Origin: Rubritalea profundi
GTDB lineage: Bacteria; Verrucomicrobiota; Verrucomicrobiia; Verrucomicrobiales; Akkermansiaceae
Reading direction: 5' to 3'
DNA: 64,000 nucleotides
Assembly: GCF_002954445.1 (NCBI RefSeq)
Contig: NZ_MQWA01000001.1
Coordinates: 920,586-984,585 of the forward strand
Shown: positions 19,101-28,700 of the stretch, in pieces
Layout: every line of letters begins with the position of its first letter
Numbering within the stretch: position 1 is the stretch's first letter
Program-made: the position numbers and the translations under genes
The notes under the pieces: model-generated
The model's database searches: none
What the model was told of the DNA's origin: nothing
The model's input: only the letters and a program-made list of their open reading frames with translations

Positions 19101-20883
19101 GCAGCCACATTCCAAAAATGGTTTCGGACAATGTGCCTGACTTGACTTGACCGTTGAGGATTGCCGGCAGTTGGCTGAGAAGTGCTGCAGCATGTTTGCG
19201 CGTGTCTTTCTGATGGTATCTGAAATGGTTTGTCTGTACGACGGCCTGCCATGGTAATGCCCCACCTTTTCCAAACTTCAACTTATTCAAGGTTCGGCGG
19301 AGAATGGTATCACGAGTCCCCTGGTTGTTCTGGATCATCACTTTAAGGAATGTGACTTTGTCTCCATCGGGAGAATTTTGGAAAAGTTCAGCCCAGAGGG
19401 TGAGTAGTCCCGGAGTGGAATAGTTTCCGCCAGTTAGCTCTTTATAGAGTTTGTCAAAAGCGGCCTTTCGTTCACCGGCGTTTGCTTTCTTAGCTACCTG
19501 TTTTTTGAGTTGTTGGTAGCGGCCATCGAGCTTGGCGTATTTATTGAGAGCTTGCTCATATTTTGTATCCCGCTCAAACATGCCGCTATGCCAGACTCCG
19601 TGGCTGAGGGTCTTGATGTCGTTAGAGCGCCACATTTCAGACTTCATCATATCATCGACGACGAGACTGAATTTACGTTCAGGTTTCGCCCAAGCGCGGA
19701 CCATCGCGGCCTGTGCGTGGGGGTTGCGGGCAAGGTTGGGAGCTATTGCTTTGGCTTGCTCAACAGTGAGGGTTTTATCGAAGAGTGATGTGTCGGGTGC
19801 TGAAAGATCGTTAAAGACTTCTGGAAGATCGCGGACTAGCGCGCGAACTTCAATGCGAGAGAACAGGAAATCACATGCACGACGGCCACGAGAGCCGTTC
19901 ATTTTGTGGCTAACAACGCTCTTGGCTTGCTCGGTTGGCATGCTGCGGAGAGCCTTCAAAATAGGCGCGGCCTTCTCGGCACGGCTCACTTTGAGGAACA
20001 TGGAAAAGACTCCGGCGTCGCGTTGGCCAGTGTGCATCCAGCCTTCAGAAACGATGATGGAGCCTTGATAAGGAAGAGCGGTGATGAGCGTCTGCGCAGA
20101 TCTGAGAGCGTTACCGAGCAGGGCTGGCTGAATTTCTTTTCGATCGGCGATGGACTGTTCTAGCTTTTTCTGAACTGGAATAATGGCTTTGACCCAATTC
20201 AGGCGAGCTCGGAGCTGTGGGCTAGCGCGTCTCGCCTTGGCTAGATTCTCCATAGCATCGGAGGTTGTTTTATCGTCGAACTTGTAGCTTTCTAGCCCCT
20301 TTAGCATGAATTCTTCAAACGGAGCGAACTGCTCAATCGGGTCATTGCTGTTATAAATTGCAGCCAGTCTGTTTGCGATGGCGGCAAGATCGGTGCGTTT
20401 TTGGGCCTGAGTCAGGAACCAGAAATCGAATTGTTTCGCCTTGCCGTAACCACGAAGGCGGTCGCCGTCCTCACGCATCAGCAGGTAGGCAGCCTCGGGC
20501 TGTTTCATGTTGTTTATAAGCAGTCGATAGACTGAATTTGCGGCATCGCCAGCGAGTCTGGAATCGAGCGATTTTTCTTTGAGCAGTTTGCGGTAGAAAC
20601 TGACAGCATCCGACCATTTTCCAGCAAATTCTGCGGAGCGTCCGGCGCTAAGCAACAAGTTCTGCGAGTTGGATGAGTTTGCGGTCAACCATGGTTTCAC
20701 CTTGGCAAATGCCTCGGCTGCTCTGGCTTCTTTTAAGCCAGTTTGAAGAATGCCGATGACTGCGCTCTCGGACTGAGTTTGCGAATCTTCAAAGGTTTTG
20801 ATCTGATCGTCGAGCGGTGAGGCGATGGCTGGACTGATTGTCAGAAGCGAGATAAAGAGGCAGGAATAACGGCGAATAGACAT
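16195..20883 (-). CDS. N-terminal part of giant TPR/beta-domain protein 1 (frameshifted)
   Basis: About 1562 aa from the Met at 20883, chosen because it begins a clear signal peptide (MSIRRYSCLFISLLTISPAIA). The frame is open upstream to 21267, and another ATG at 21149 would add an 89-aa cytoplasmic-looking extension. After the signal come about 1,000 residues of TPR/helical repeats, then from about residue 1130 beta domains: EIWAASGDSERVMLNQLGDS, then SDPDQSQSPGIDEVTVSLNV with KETGPYTGEFQG. The paralogous N-terminal half is at 25727-29038 and shares the same domain order. The frame ends at 16195 after a probable one-base loss near 16280; translation with that base restored continues in 13520-16153. 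Confidence 0.75.
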   Translation of the reverse strand: MSIRRYSCLFISLLTISPAIASPLDDQIKTFEDSQTQSESAVIGILQTGLKEARAAEAFAKVKPWLTANSSNSQNLLLSAGRSAEFAGKWSDAVSFYRKLLKEKSLDSRLAGDAANSVYRLLINNMKQPEAAYLLMREDGDRLRGYGKAKQFDFWFLTQAQKRTDLAAIANRLAAIYNSNDPIEQFAPFEEFMLKGLESYKFDDKTTSDAMENLAKARRASPQLRARLNWVKAIIPVQKKLEQSIADRKEIQPALLGNALRSAQTLITALPYQGSIIVSEGWMHTGQRDAGVFSMFLKVSRAEKAAPILKALRSMPTEQAKSVVSHKMNGSRGRRACDFLFSRIEVRALVRDLPEVFNDLSAPDTSLFDKTLTVEQAKAIAPNLARNPHAQAAMVRAWAKPERKFSLVVDDMMKSEMWRSNDIKTLSHGVWHSGMFERDTKYEQALNKYAKLDGRYQQLKKQVAKKANAGERKAAFDKLYKELTGGNYSTPGLLTLWAELFQNSPDGDKVTFLKVMIQNNQGTRDTILRRTLNKLKFGKGGALPWQAVVQTNHFRYHQKDTRKHAAALLSQLPAILNGQVKSGTLSETIFGMWLHSVDVRDDKAKAQMKEILASPAYAKIDPAYQKVAADASHFGAEALAPKMLVNQPEYISRELLALPKDAAPAAVEAAFKAVMDRVSKATSPVVVRGLNGVGNLSKLSAQSRALAFTLFNGQSPLEAYPSRQGYEQLAVRLIKDAQEAKQWGQLVPYAASLWRSSMTPDHHNRFPVADSLVAFAEAAMAANQPSVAISIARTGIMLIDPVNTNHGMPERIARMRSLSGKASVAIGAVEIPVDETDPAYGIYKSNAEYVQGNLDTAWELYQANADQLEPLIRKLAVEYSFWLLKRNTQVGQTDRAETLVKELTIWSRQAEGTFSLAQEAKLKISYADLAFRKGALPTSRAWYRKVADAAEYKGTSIQLRAALGSVNVDRVSKDFSSALGELDKLMRLKDPALRIQVYYTRGEVLMDQENYKEAFDAIDYVLRQQPKHADALILRGKIQFKMRKLVEATEIELGPSQDDTVIVPGETVKINLRDPTLSVSGVGADIEVEIWAASGDSERVMLNQLGDSKEKFRAEIPTVLGAPVKGDKILQILGKDEIRFGYSKRFRAKMDDLPADPELAIEVASDAHLSFSAGAFPPRQGERRLDISELGLSTAQAALGTRSVRPGNPVYIRVSDPDQSQSPGIDEVTVSLNVTSGDVIRKLVLKETGPYTGEFQGIVPTTGAQAMAFASESAPGRDPNMAISSQDYPGWAGNVGDKNKTRTFGVDLNDNVPVDKMSFDFGAAGQGLSHFVLQTSMNGKSWTTRSRFPAAKNLAPWDGRPRISVVSNSHVDTLSFPENRQVPEDWKQRMELDSVGQNVRFKDGYLKNLTFEKLPNIGQHPGAGVLVQFRAHFYQPAAAIRRFRLSGLPVVDANDETKAIFLINGQPASGNSDDPLTIEREFGPGLHDIEIWYTEALSELQKRKPILSCDVPGKDQLVPCPDTMFDSAKFPEAYAKTSPNQPPSQRIKLVSMSHLVTTLRLA

Positions 20884-21173
20884 GGGTTGCTTGAAATTGG
20901 TACTCTCTATGATGCCAGCCTTCAGCTTGCGGATCACCCGAGTCATCCGAGCAAGAGCGATGCCTTGTGGTCGGATGGGCAAGCCAATTGGGCTTGCTTG
21001 AGAATTGTTAGATGGTGTGCCATCTTGGATTTTTGTGAAAGTCATTTCCATTCTGAAGGACGGTTTTTGAGCGCGGCTCTGAAGCTCGTCCATGGCTGGA
21101 GCTGGTGAATTCAATGTGCTAGAAACCGGTATGTGTTGATTATTATCCATCGTATTATTTGGTTTCCTAACTA

Positions 21174-24100
21174 TTATCGTCCGTCCTCCAAGCGATCGAT
21201 TTCCAGTTCGTTTTCGAGTTTTTGAAGTGACCCTGTTGATAGCTGGCCTCGGGCGTAGGCGGCCCATATACTTTCGGGGAAATCGTAGGTTAGGCGTTTA
21301 TAGATGGAGTAGGCGGCCATCTCTCGTTTGAGTTTTTGGTAACACATTCCGGCCCAGTACATCCCGCGTGAGCGTAAGGTTTTTCCATCGTATCCTTGAT
21401 CGTTAACGACCCGAAGGAATGCGGCGAGCGCTTCCTCGTTTTTACCGGCACGCATGTAAGCCTCGCCTGCGCTGACTCCGGCTTTACCAGCGAGCGGGTC
21501 GCTGGGGAAACGTTGCTGCAACCGACCAAAGATCTGGGCGGTTTTGACATACTCCCGGTTGGCTTTAGTTTGTAGTGCCTCACCTTTGAATTGGGCATCC
21601 TTATTTTCGGTATCAGCTAACAATGCCTTTGCCTGCTTTTCATAAGTGGCTGCTCTACGGAGGAAGTAGCTACCTAACTTCGCCATTGCGGTGGCGAGGA
21701 ATTCTGAGTCAGGGTATTTGTAAGCGAGTTTGACATACTCCTGGGCGGCGACGTCGCGCTCGTTGAGTTTTTCATAGACCGAGGCAATTCTGTATTGGGC
21801 CTTGGAGGCGTGCAGAGTTTCTGGGTAGCTGCCAGTCACATTCATAAAGCGTGACAGAGCGGCGCGGTAGCGGGTTTCCTGCAGGTCACCTTTTTCAGTG
21901 TCGTTGGCTTCTTCTAGTGATAGAGTTCCTAGCAAGTACTCGGCGTGGGCGCGGGTTTCGGGGTCTTTGAATTGATCCATCGCCTTGGCGAGTAGTTGCT
22001 TGGCACGAACATATTCGCGGGCAGCCATTTCGGTTTTTCCGAGTTTGCGGTGGCTTTTGGCAATTTCTAGATAGCTTTCCGCCAGTGAGAACTGGGTGCG
22101 CATGGCGATTTCCGGATCGTCATATTTTTTGGAGAACGGTTTGACGGTTCCGTCAGATCCTTTGCTGATGGTGATCATCTGAGTCGGTGATTTAATACCG
22201 TTGCTCGCGGTGTAGCGCATGGCGACAACGTCGTCGTAAACAACGGGGAATCCGTCGCGTCTGACATTGTGTGGAACAGGTTCCTGATCAGTGGACTCAG
22301 GAGTCTGCGGGGTGATTGCCTTGGCGTAAGAGAGGCGGTAGCTGCCTTTGAAAACACCACTATGCGGGGTGGACTCACGGAGAACCACGCGATGCTTGGC
22401 ACCTGATTTAGCCTGCATTAGGACGTTCACTGTGTCGGTTTTATCCGAAACATCGCCACCGAGGTCGACAACGCGGAGAGTGATGGTTTCACCGACGTAA
22501 GCGGTAGTTCTGGCTTCACGGAAATTATTTTCCATGACATCAAAAACGGGATGGGTGATGACCTTGGTGGTTGTGGTGAGCCACTTGTCAGCGCCGGATT
22601 CGTCTTTGTACTTCATTCCGATATGGACGCGCTCGCCGGGAAGGACGATGAGTCCGTTGATTTTGAGCTTATTGTATTCCTCGTAGCCTAATTCGCCATT
22701 GCGGGCTTTTTGGAGAAGATCGTATCGTTCATCGTGAGACATCACGCCGTACTCCGGAGAGTGGCTGGCAATGAGTGGGATGTCCAAAGTGAAGTGGTCG
22801 AGCACGGCGTTGTCTGACCAGAGCTGGTAGCTATTTCCAACATAGGAAGCAATTTCAGGAATGCCTCTCCAGATGTCTCCATATCTCTTCTCGGGAGTCA
22901 CTAGGTGACCAATGAGTTCAATGGTTCCTGGCACGTTAAGATCGAATACTTTGCCGTCGAGGGGAACCTCGGCGATTTTGCGGCCGTTATCGGTCTGGGC
23001 GTAGAGGGTGACGGTGGATGCGGCTCCGAGCGCGAGATGAGGGGCGAGTAGCTCGACATACATCCGGCGACCATGCACGGTCTTGAATCCGCCTTCGGGT
23101 GGGGCGGTAGTCGGGAACAGTTTGTGGGCGATCGACCAGCGTGGCTGGATCTGCCCACTACCCGCCTCCCTGGCTTTGCGGGCTGAATCGGCTTCGACTT
23201 TGAGTTGCCCTTCATCCATCTTGATAAATCCTTCGGTGAGTGAACGGAATCCAGGAAGGTCTCCTGCGCCAGTGCTGTAGTCGATGTTGGTCACGGTTGG
23301 CTGTGACAAGCTGATCTGCGGCAGAGCAAAGATGGCGTGGTCGATCCTAGCGTAGCGGTCGGTGGGCACACCGGGCTTGGTGTTTTCCTCATCGCGGTAG
23401 ATGGCTGTGAGTGTTCCCCCCTCGGCGACTTGGATCTCATTTTCCTTTTTGGGAGCGGTGGGCACCGGAATCATGATGGCCTCAAAGACGCCAGTGGATG
23501 GGCCGGTTTCGGTGGCGATGAATTCACGTGTACCACCAGACTCACTTTGCACCGTGACAGTCAGGGTGTCAGGTTCGACGGTGACATCCATATCAGCGTC
23601 ATTGATGGCGAGTGAGAGTGGCTCTCCGTATGGGAAGCGGAGGAGTTTCTCATAGTAAGGCATGTCTTTCCTATGTCTGCCGCTGAAGCGCGGTTTGATA
23701 TCAGCAAACTCGATTTTTGCGGTGCTGAAGGCTACATTGAGTAAGCGCTCCTGCTTTTGCTGTGACTTGGTGACGTAGCGGTCGTCGACGTAGCGGACGG
23801 AAATTTTATCACCGGTGAGTATTTCCAGCGTGTCGTTCTTATTGAGCTTTGAGTAGTCCTCGGCGACAGGTAGTACTTTTTTGCCGTCAGGAGCATTGAG
23901 TGTGACTTTGTTCAAGGCCGGGATTGGCCCTTCGCTCTCGGTGAAGACTAGCTTGAAGAGTCGGGTGCGTGAGTTCGGTGCAAATTTAACATTGAACTCG
24001 GAGCCATCGGCATTGGCTGTGATAGCAGCAGATGCGTTGCGGTGAGTGAGGACGCCTTTGGGGAATTTGGTGGTGTCAAAAAAGCTATCTGGGCAGTCGA

Positions 24101-25697
24101 CGAGTGCTTCTTTGTCCTCGAGGTTGGCAGAGAGTTTGACGCCGCGGCCAAAGCCGATATTGGCGACCCATCCAGTGGCCCAGATTTCAAACTTATGAAC
24201 ACCAGGGCTGAGGTTGATAGAACCTTCAAGATTGCCCGTACCCCCTTTTTCAGAGATCCTGCGGCCGTCAACAACGAGCGTGAACTTCGGTTTGCTATTG
24301 ATCGACGGGTGGGTATTTTTAGGGATTTGGTACTTACCGAGATCCACTTTGAACTTACGTGTTACATTGGATGACTCGTAGAAGTGCGCCTGGAACCTGT
24401 AGATCACGGAAGAAACGCCGTGTCGGTTCTGACGTTTCCAGACAACGGTCTTGTAGAGGTCTTCTGGTAGAGCTTCGGAAGGGCCGGCGACATTGGCGAC
24501 GGCGCTCTGAGCGAACTGTTGACTCACCCAACCACTTTCCAAGTGCTGTTCCAATTGACGAAGGTCATCGATAGTGCGGCCTGAGCTGGCGTGAAATCTG
24601 TCGGTATCATTCATGATAACGACCGAAGGTTGCCAAGGGTCTTTCAGAGCTGTGCGATGCGTAGGATAGACAGCGACTTGTTGCATATCGCCGGGATTCA
24701 TGCCTGTAAGGAGGATGAACTTCTTGAGCTTAGCTCCAGGTTCTTTGGCGGTGATTGTCATTTCACCGAGCTCTACGTTGTCGTTGAGGTCGATGTTAAA
24801 TTCCGGAGTCATTCCTTTGACGGAGACTGGCTGCCAAGCTGGGTATGTGGTTTCCGGGCTGAGTACCATGTTCGGGTTACGGCCGGGCTCGGAGTTTTGC
24901 GCAGATGCCATTGCCTGAGCGCCGGTGGTTGGGATGCTTCCTTCGAACCAACCCGTGTGGGTTCCAGTTTCCTTTAGAGTGATACGGCTGATGCCATCAC
25001 CACTGGAGCTCTCGACGCTGACGGTGAGTTCATCAATGCCGGCGGTGCGTGAGCGGTCGGGGTCGATGACGCGGACGTGGATCGGGTTGCCAGGTTTGAC
25101 GCGGGTTTCGACAGGTTGTTCCTTTTTCTTCCCTTCTGAATCCTCGTCCATGCTTTCACCGGTGAGGAGCTTACGGCCAGCCTCTGCGGCGCGTTCTGCT
25201 TTGGCGAGGGCAGTGAGATCGGCCTCGGAGACTTTACGGTTTACCGTCTTCATTGCCTCCATCTGCTTCTCCATGTCGGCGATACGTTGTTCATCCTCGG
25301 TGAGGAGTTTGCGGGAGGACGCCATGAGGGTGGAGTTGGAAGCGATGGTGATGGGACCGCCACGTTTCTCAGCGATGTTGTTCATCTTCTTGCGGAATCG
25401 CTCGGAATAGGCGTAGAAGACCTCGTCGTCACCGATGACCTGGAGGATGCGGTCGCCGGGTTTCGGGGCGCCGAGTGCGGTGGCGACTTCGCCACGGAAC
25501 TTGGTTTTCTGGTCGCCAAACTGGCGGAGGAAGAATGTTTCTTTATCACCTGATGTGGCCCAGACGACAACTTCAATCTCGGTGCCAGCACCGGAAACTG
25601 CGAGGGTGGGGTCGACTAGGGTGACTTTAAGTTTTTCACCGGGAACGAGGGTTTTCTGAGCGCTACCTGAGGTCACTTCAATCTCGGTGGCCTCCAT
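21174..25697 (-). CDS. C-terminal part of giant TPR/beta-domain protein 2 (frameshifted)
   Basis: 1507 aa from the first in-frame Met; the frame is open upstream and joins 25727-29038. The bridging residues ILLGKVQLKRKNLMEATEIE align with ILRGKIQFKMRKLVEATEIE of protein 1. The loss of one base near 25745 (CACGCG-AAGCC) splits the gene. Domains: a beta domain (VVWATSGDKETFFLRQFGD), repeated D.D...ETG..TG.FEG units (IDPDRSRTAGIDELTVSVES; NDADMDVTVEPDTLTVTVQ; a third at DVSDKTDTVNVLMQAKSG), then a C-terminal TPR block (HAEYLLGTLSLEEA; YKYPDSEFLATAMAKLGSYF), similar to BamD-like tetratricopeptide arrays. Merged gene 21174-29038, about 2620 aa. Confidence 0.75.
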   Translation of the reverse strand: MEATEIEVTSGSAQKTLVPGEKLKVTLVDPTLAVSGAGTEIEVVVWATSGDKETFFLRQFGDQKTKFRGEVATALGAPKPGDRILQVIGDDEVFYAYSERFRKKMNNIAEKRGGPITIASNSTLMASSRKLLTEDEQRIADMEKQMEAMKTVNRKVSEADLTALAKAERAAEAGRKLLTGESMDEDSEGKKKEQPVETRVKPGNPIHVRVIDPDRSRTAGIDELTVSVESSSGDGISRITLKETGTHTGWFEGSIPTTGAQAMASAQNSEPGRNPNMVLSPETTYPAWQPVSVKGMTPEFNIDLNDNVELGEMTITAKEPGAKLKKFILLTGMNPGDMQQVAVYPTHRTALKDPWQPSVVIMNDTDRFHASSGRTIDDLRQLEQHLESGWVSQQFAQSAVANVAGPSEALPEDLYKTVVWKRQNRHGVSSVIYRFQAHFYESSNVTRKFKVDLGKYQIPKNTHPSINSKPKFTLVVDGRRISEKGGTGNLEGSINLSPGVHKFEIWATGWVANIGFGRGVKLSANLEDKEALVDCPDSFFDTTKFPKGVLTHRNASAAITANADGSEFNVKFAPNSRTRLFKLVFTESEGPIPALNKVTLNAPDGKKVLPVAEDYSKLNKNDTLEILTGDKISVRYVDDRYVTKSQQKQERLLNVAFSTAKIEFADIKPRFSGRHRKDMPYYEKLLRFPYGEPLSLAINDADMDVTVEPDTLTVTVQSESGGTREFIATETGPSTGVFEAIMIPVPTAPKKENEIQVAEGGTLTAIYRDEENTKPGVPTDRYARIDHAIFALPQISLSQPTVTNIDYSTGAGDLPGFRSLTEGFIKMDEGQLKVEADSARKAREAGSGQIQPRWSIAHKLFPTTAPPEGGFKTVHGRRMYVELLAPHLALGAASTVTLYAQTDNGRKIAEVPLDGKVFDLNVPGTIELIGHLVTPEKRYGDIWRGIPEIASYVGNSYQLWSDNAVLDHFTLDIPLIASHSPEYGVMSHDERYDLLQKARNGELGYEEYNKLKINGLIVLPGERVHIGMKYKDESGADKWLTTTTKVITHPVFDVMENNFREARTTAYVGETITLRVVDLGGDVSDKTDTVNVLMQAKSGAKHRVVLRESTPHSGVFKGSYRLSYAKAITPQTPESTDQEPVPHNVRRDGFPVVYDDVVAMRYTASNGIKSPTQMITISKGSDGTVKPFSKKYDDPEIAMRTQFSLAESYLEIAKSHRKLGKTEMAAREYVRAKQLLAKAMDQFKDPETRAHAEYLLGTLSLEEANDTEKGDLQETRYRAALSRFMNVTGSYPETLHASKAQYRIASVYEKLNERDVAAQEYVKLAYKYPDSEFLATAMAKLGSYFLRRAATYEKQAKALLADTENKDAQFKGEALQTKANREYVKTAQIFGRLQQRFPSDPLAGKAGVSAGEAYMRAGKNEEALAAFLRVVNDQGYDGKTLRSRGMYWAGMCYQKLKREMAAYSIYKRLTYDFPESIWAAYARGQLSTGSLQKLENELEIDRLEDGR

Positions 25698-25726
25698 CAG
25701 GTTTTTGCGCTTGAGTTGGACTTTTC

Positions 25727-28700
25727 CTAAGAGGATTTTGGCTTCGCGTGGTTTGGTTCGCGGGCAAGGATGGACTCGATATCATCGGCTGCGTCATCGT
25801 ATTCTTCCATGTCGTAGTTGACGACGGCGCGGGCGTAGCGGGCGGGTGACCACATCTCTGGGATGCGTTCGAGCTCTAGTAGGCCGAGGGTTTTTAGAGC
25901 TGAGTCAAAGTCTTTTCCAATACGCTCGGCGTCGGCTTTGCGCAGGGTGGCCTGGTAACGGGCGACGACACCTTCGTAGGCTTTATTTTCCTGGGTCTTG
26001 GTATAAATCTGATGGGCTTCGCGGAGCTGTCCGCGCTGCATGGCGATGTCACCGTAAGCGATTTCGAGGCCAATTTTTTCTTCGGGAGTGAGCGGTGATG
26101 TTGGCTCGGCGGACCAGGCTAGGAGGGCCTTGACGAGGTCTTCCTGGCGGGTTTCATCGCGGCTGTAGATCACGCGTTGGAGTGCCCAGTTAAGGTAGCT
26201 GACGTTGAGTTCGCGGATCGTGGGGATGAGATGTTCCCAGTTCTCATCGCAGAGTTCCCAGGCGGAGTCTTCATTTCCGGTCAACCAATCGCCTTGGGAT
26301 TTGTAGATCGGATAAGTTGGATCATTTTTAGCCACTGGGATCACCATCAAGCCCATGTTCATTGCTGCTTGGCTACGGAGGGTTTTGAGTACGCGGGTGT
26401 CACGTGTGGGATCGACTTTATGCTTTTTATTAACTGGCTGCGGAGGAAAAACCGCCTGCCCGGTCAGCGCCATAGCGTAGGCAGCGGACGGTTGTTCGTC
26501 TGCAAGAGATTTAGCAAAGGCGAGTGTTTGTGGGAGGTAACCTTGGTAACGAATCACCCGCATGCTGTCCCATAAAAAGTAAGCAACTTTGTGAATGACG
26601 ACCGGGTCCTGTTTCTCCTGGATGGTTGTGAGCAGGATCAAGGGGTTCGCTTCTCCGGCGGCGGGTATGATTCTGAGTTCGATGAGATCGACGATCAGGC
26701 TGAAGACTTTCGGGTCGGATAACACGGCTGCATCGAGGGCACAGATCTGAGCCGAGGCATTAATCTCGAAGCGAACCGGTGATTTCTTAGCACCATCGAT
26801 CGCCTTGGTCAGAGCGGCGACGGCGGTTGCGACATCGACCTTGGCGGCGGCAGGTGATGTATCGCCCTTCTTGGGTGCGACGGCAGCCTTCTTAGGCAGT
26901 GCCAATAGGTCTTTGCAGACGATTAAGGGATCGGATGAGTCGACGACGGCTAGCTGAGCCGGAGTAGTGAGTTCTTTTTTGAACCACTGACGGGCACCGC
27001 TATGTACGGCACCGGAAAGTGTTTTCCATGATGGAGATTTGACGAGAGCTTGGATCAGTTTGACCTGTTCAACATTGTCCTCTGGGTACTGCATGTTGAT
27101 CCATGCCATGACCTTCCATGATGCGAGACTATTGCGTTTCAAGTCGTCGGCGACGGATTTGCGCAGTGCGGCTTCGAGTGGGTGCGGCACGCATTTTTTA
27201 GGGAAACGTTTTTTCAGTTCGAGTACATTGTCACTGCGGGTGTGGCGCTGGGCGAGGAAGAGAATGCCGGGGGCGTACTTGGAGGCGTTTACCTTGTTGG
27301 TGGTTTCGATTTCAGCCCAAACTGGGTCGGTACTAGACATTCCGGTGACGATTGCGTTGCGCGCAAGTTGCTGAGCTGCGACGCTCTGGTCAGCGAGTAA
27401 TTCTGGAATGGCCTCTGGAGTGAATGCTAGAACTTTTACGAGTCGCTCGTGGACACTAGGGATTTTAGGTTGTGCTGATTTGTAGTCTGCCCAGAATTTT
27501 CTGAACACGGAGAGACGCTTAGCGGCTGGGTCCTCCTTCTTGGCATCCACGGTGGAGATTCCACCGCCAAGGGCCGCCCATTTTACGGCCCATTTCTTTT
27601 TTTCCTCATCAGTCGGCTTAGCACCGCAATATTTGCTAAGGGGGCCGTATATAGAAGCATTGCGTTGGTCATGGTGCTGGGGAAGACGCCATGCCTCAGG
27701 GCCCACGATAGCCGTTAGCGCTTTGTCAAAATCCTTGTCCTTGCCTGCAGCAACCGCCGCGAGGATGAGTGAGGCTTGCTGGCGGGAGTTTTGCGCAAGG
27801 TGCGGGACGAGTTGTTGAAGCTGCTCGAATGTGAGTTGACTCCATGGCTTTTCTAACAACACAGGACTCGTCCGGCTGTTCATTAGCTTCGGGTTGGCCT
27901 TGATGTAGTCCTGCACTGCATTGACCTTAGTCGGGGTAGCCTCCTTATGGTGATAATAATTGGGATTGCCCCAAGACGGCATGAGACCGGCGAGTTGAAT
28001 CGGGGTGAGTTTAGGAACAGCGGCGATGATCGGTGCCATTTTAGAGTCAATGTCATCGGCCCAGTATTTCGCCATGTCGCCTCGGTAATGTCGGCTATTG
28101 CCTCCGCCTCCCCAGCCGTTTTGTACCCAGAGGGCGTAGTGTGGGTATTTCGAGAGCAGCGCCTTGGCTTCGGCGAGCGGTGGTAAAATCACCTTGCCAG
28201 CAATCTTCGCCTGGTTGTAGGCTTTGACCGATACCGCCCAGTCGATGCGCAGTGCCATCTCCGGGTTAAAACTCATCACTTTGGAAAGTTGTTTGCAGTT
28301 GGTGACGAGTTCTGCGGTGACAGGGGCAATCCCGGGCATCTCGACGTAGCTGCTGAGGTTCTCTAGCAGCCAGTTGAAATAGCTACTGTAGCGGACGAGT
28401 AACAGGTCGGAGGGAAGCCCGGCCTTGATGCCGGCGTGCAGTCGGGCGGCCACGGCGGCGGAGTCCTTGCGGCGGACGGCTTCATCGAGGAACCAGGAGT
28501 CGAACTGGCGCGCACGCGGGCAGACCATGACACGATTTCCCTCGTTGCGGCCGAAAGCGTAGGCACCACTGACGTCCTTGAGACGGTGGATCAGGAGTGA
28601 GTAAACTCTATAGACAGCATCATCGGCAGTGGCGGATTTGAGGTCAGCTTTTTTAAGGTATTGTTGGTAGAGTGCTGTGCCATTTTTCCAATCGCCGCTG

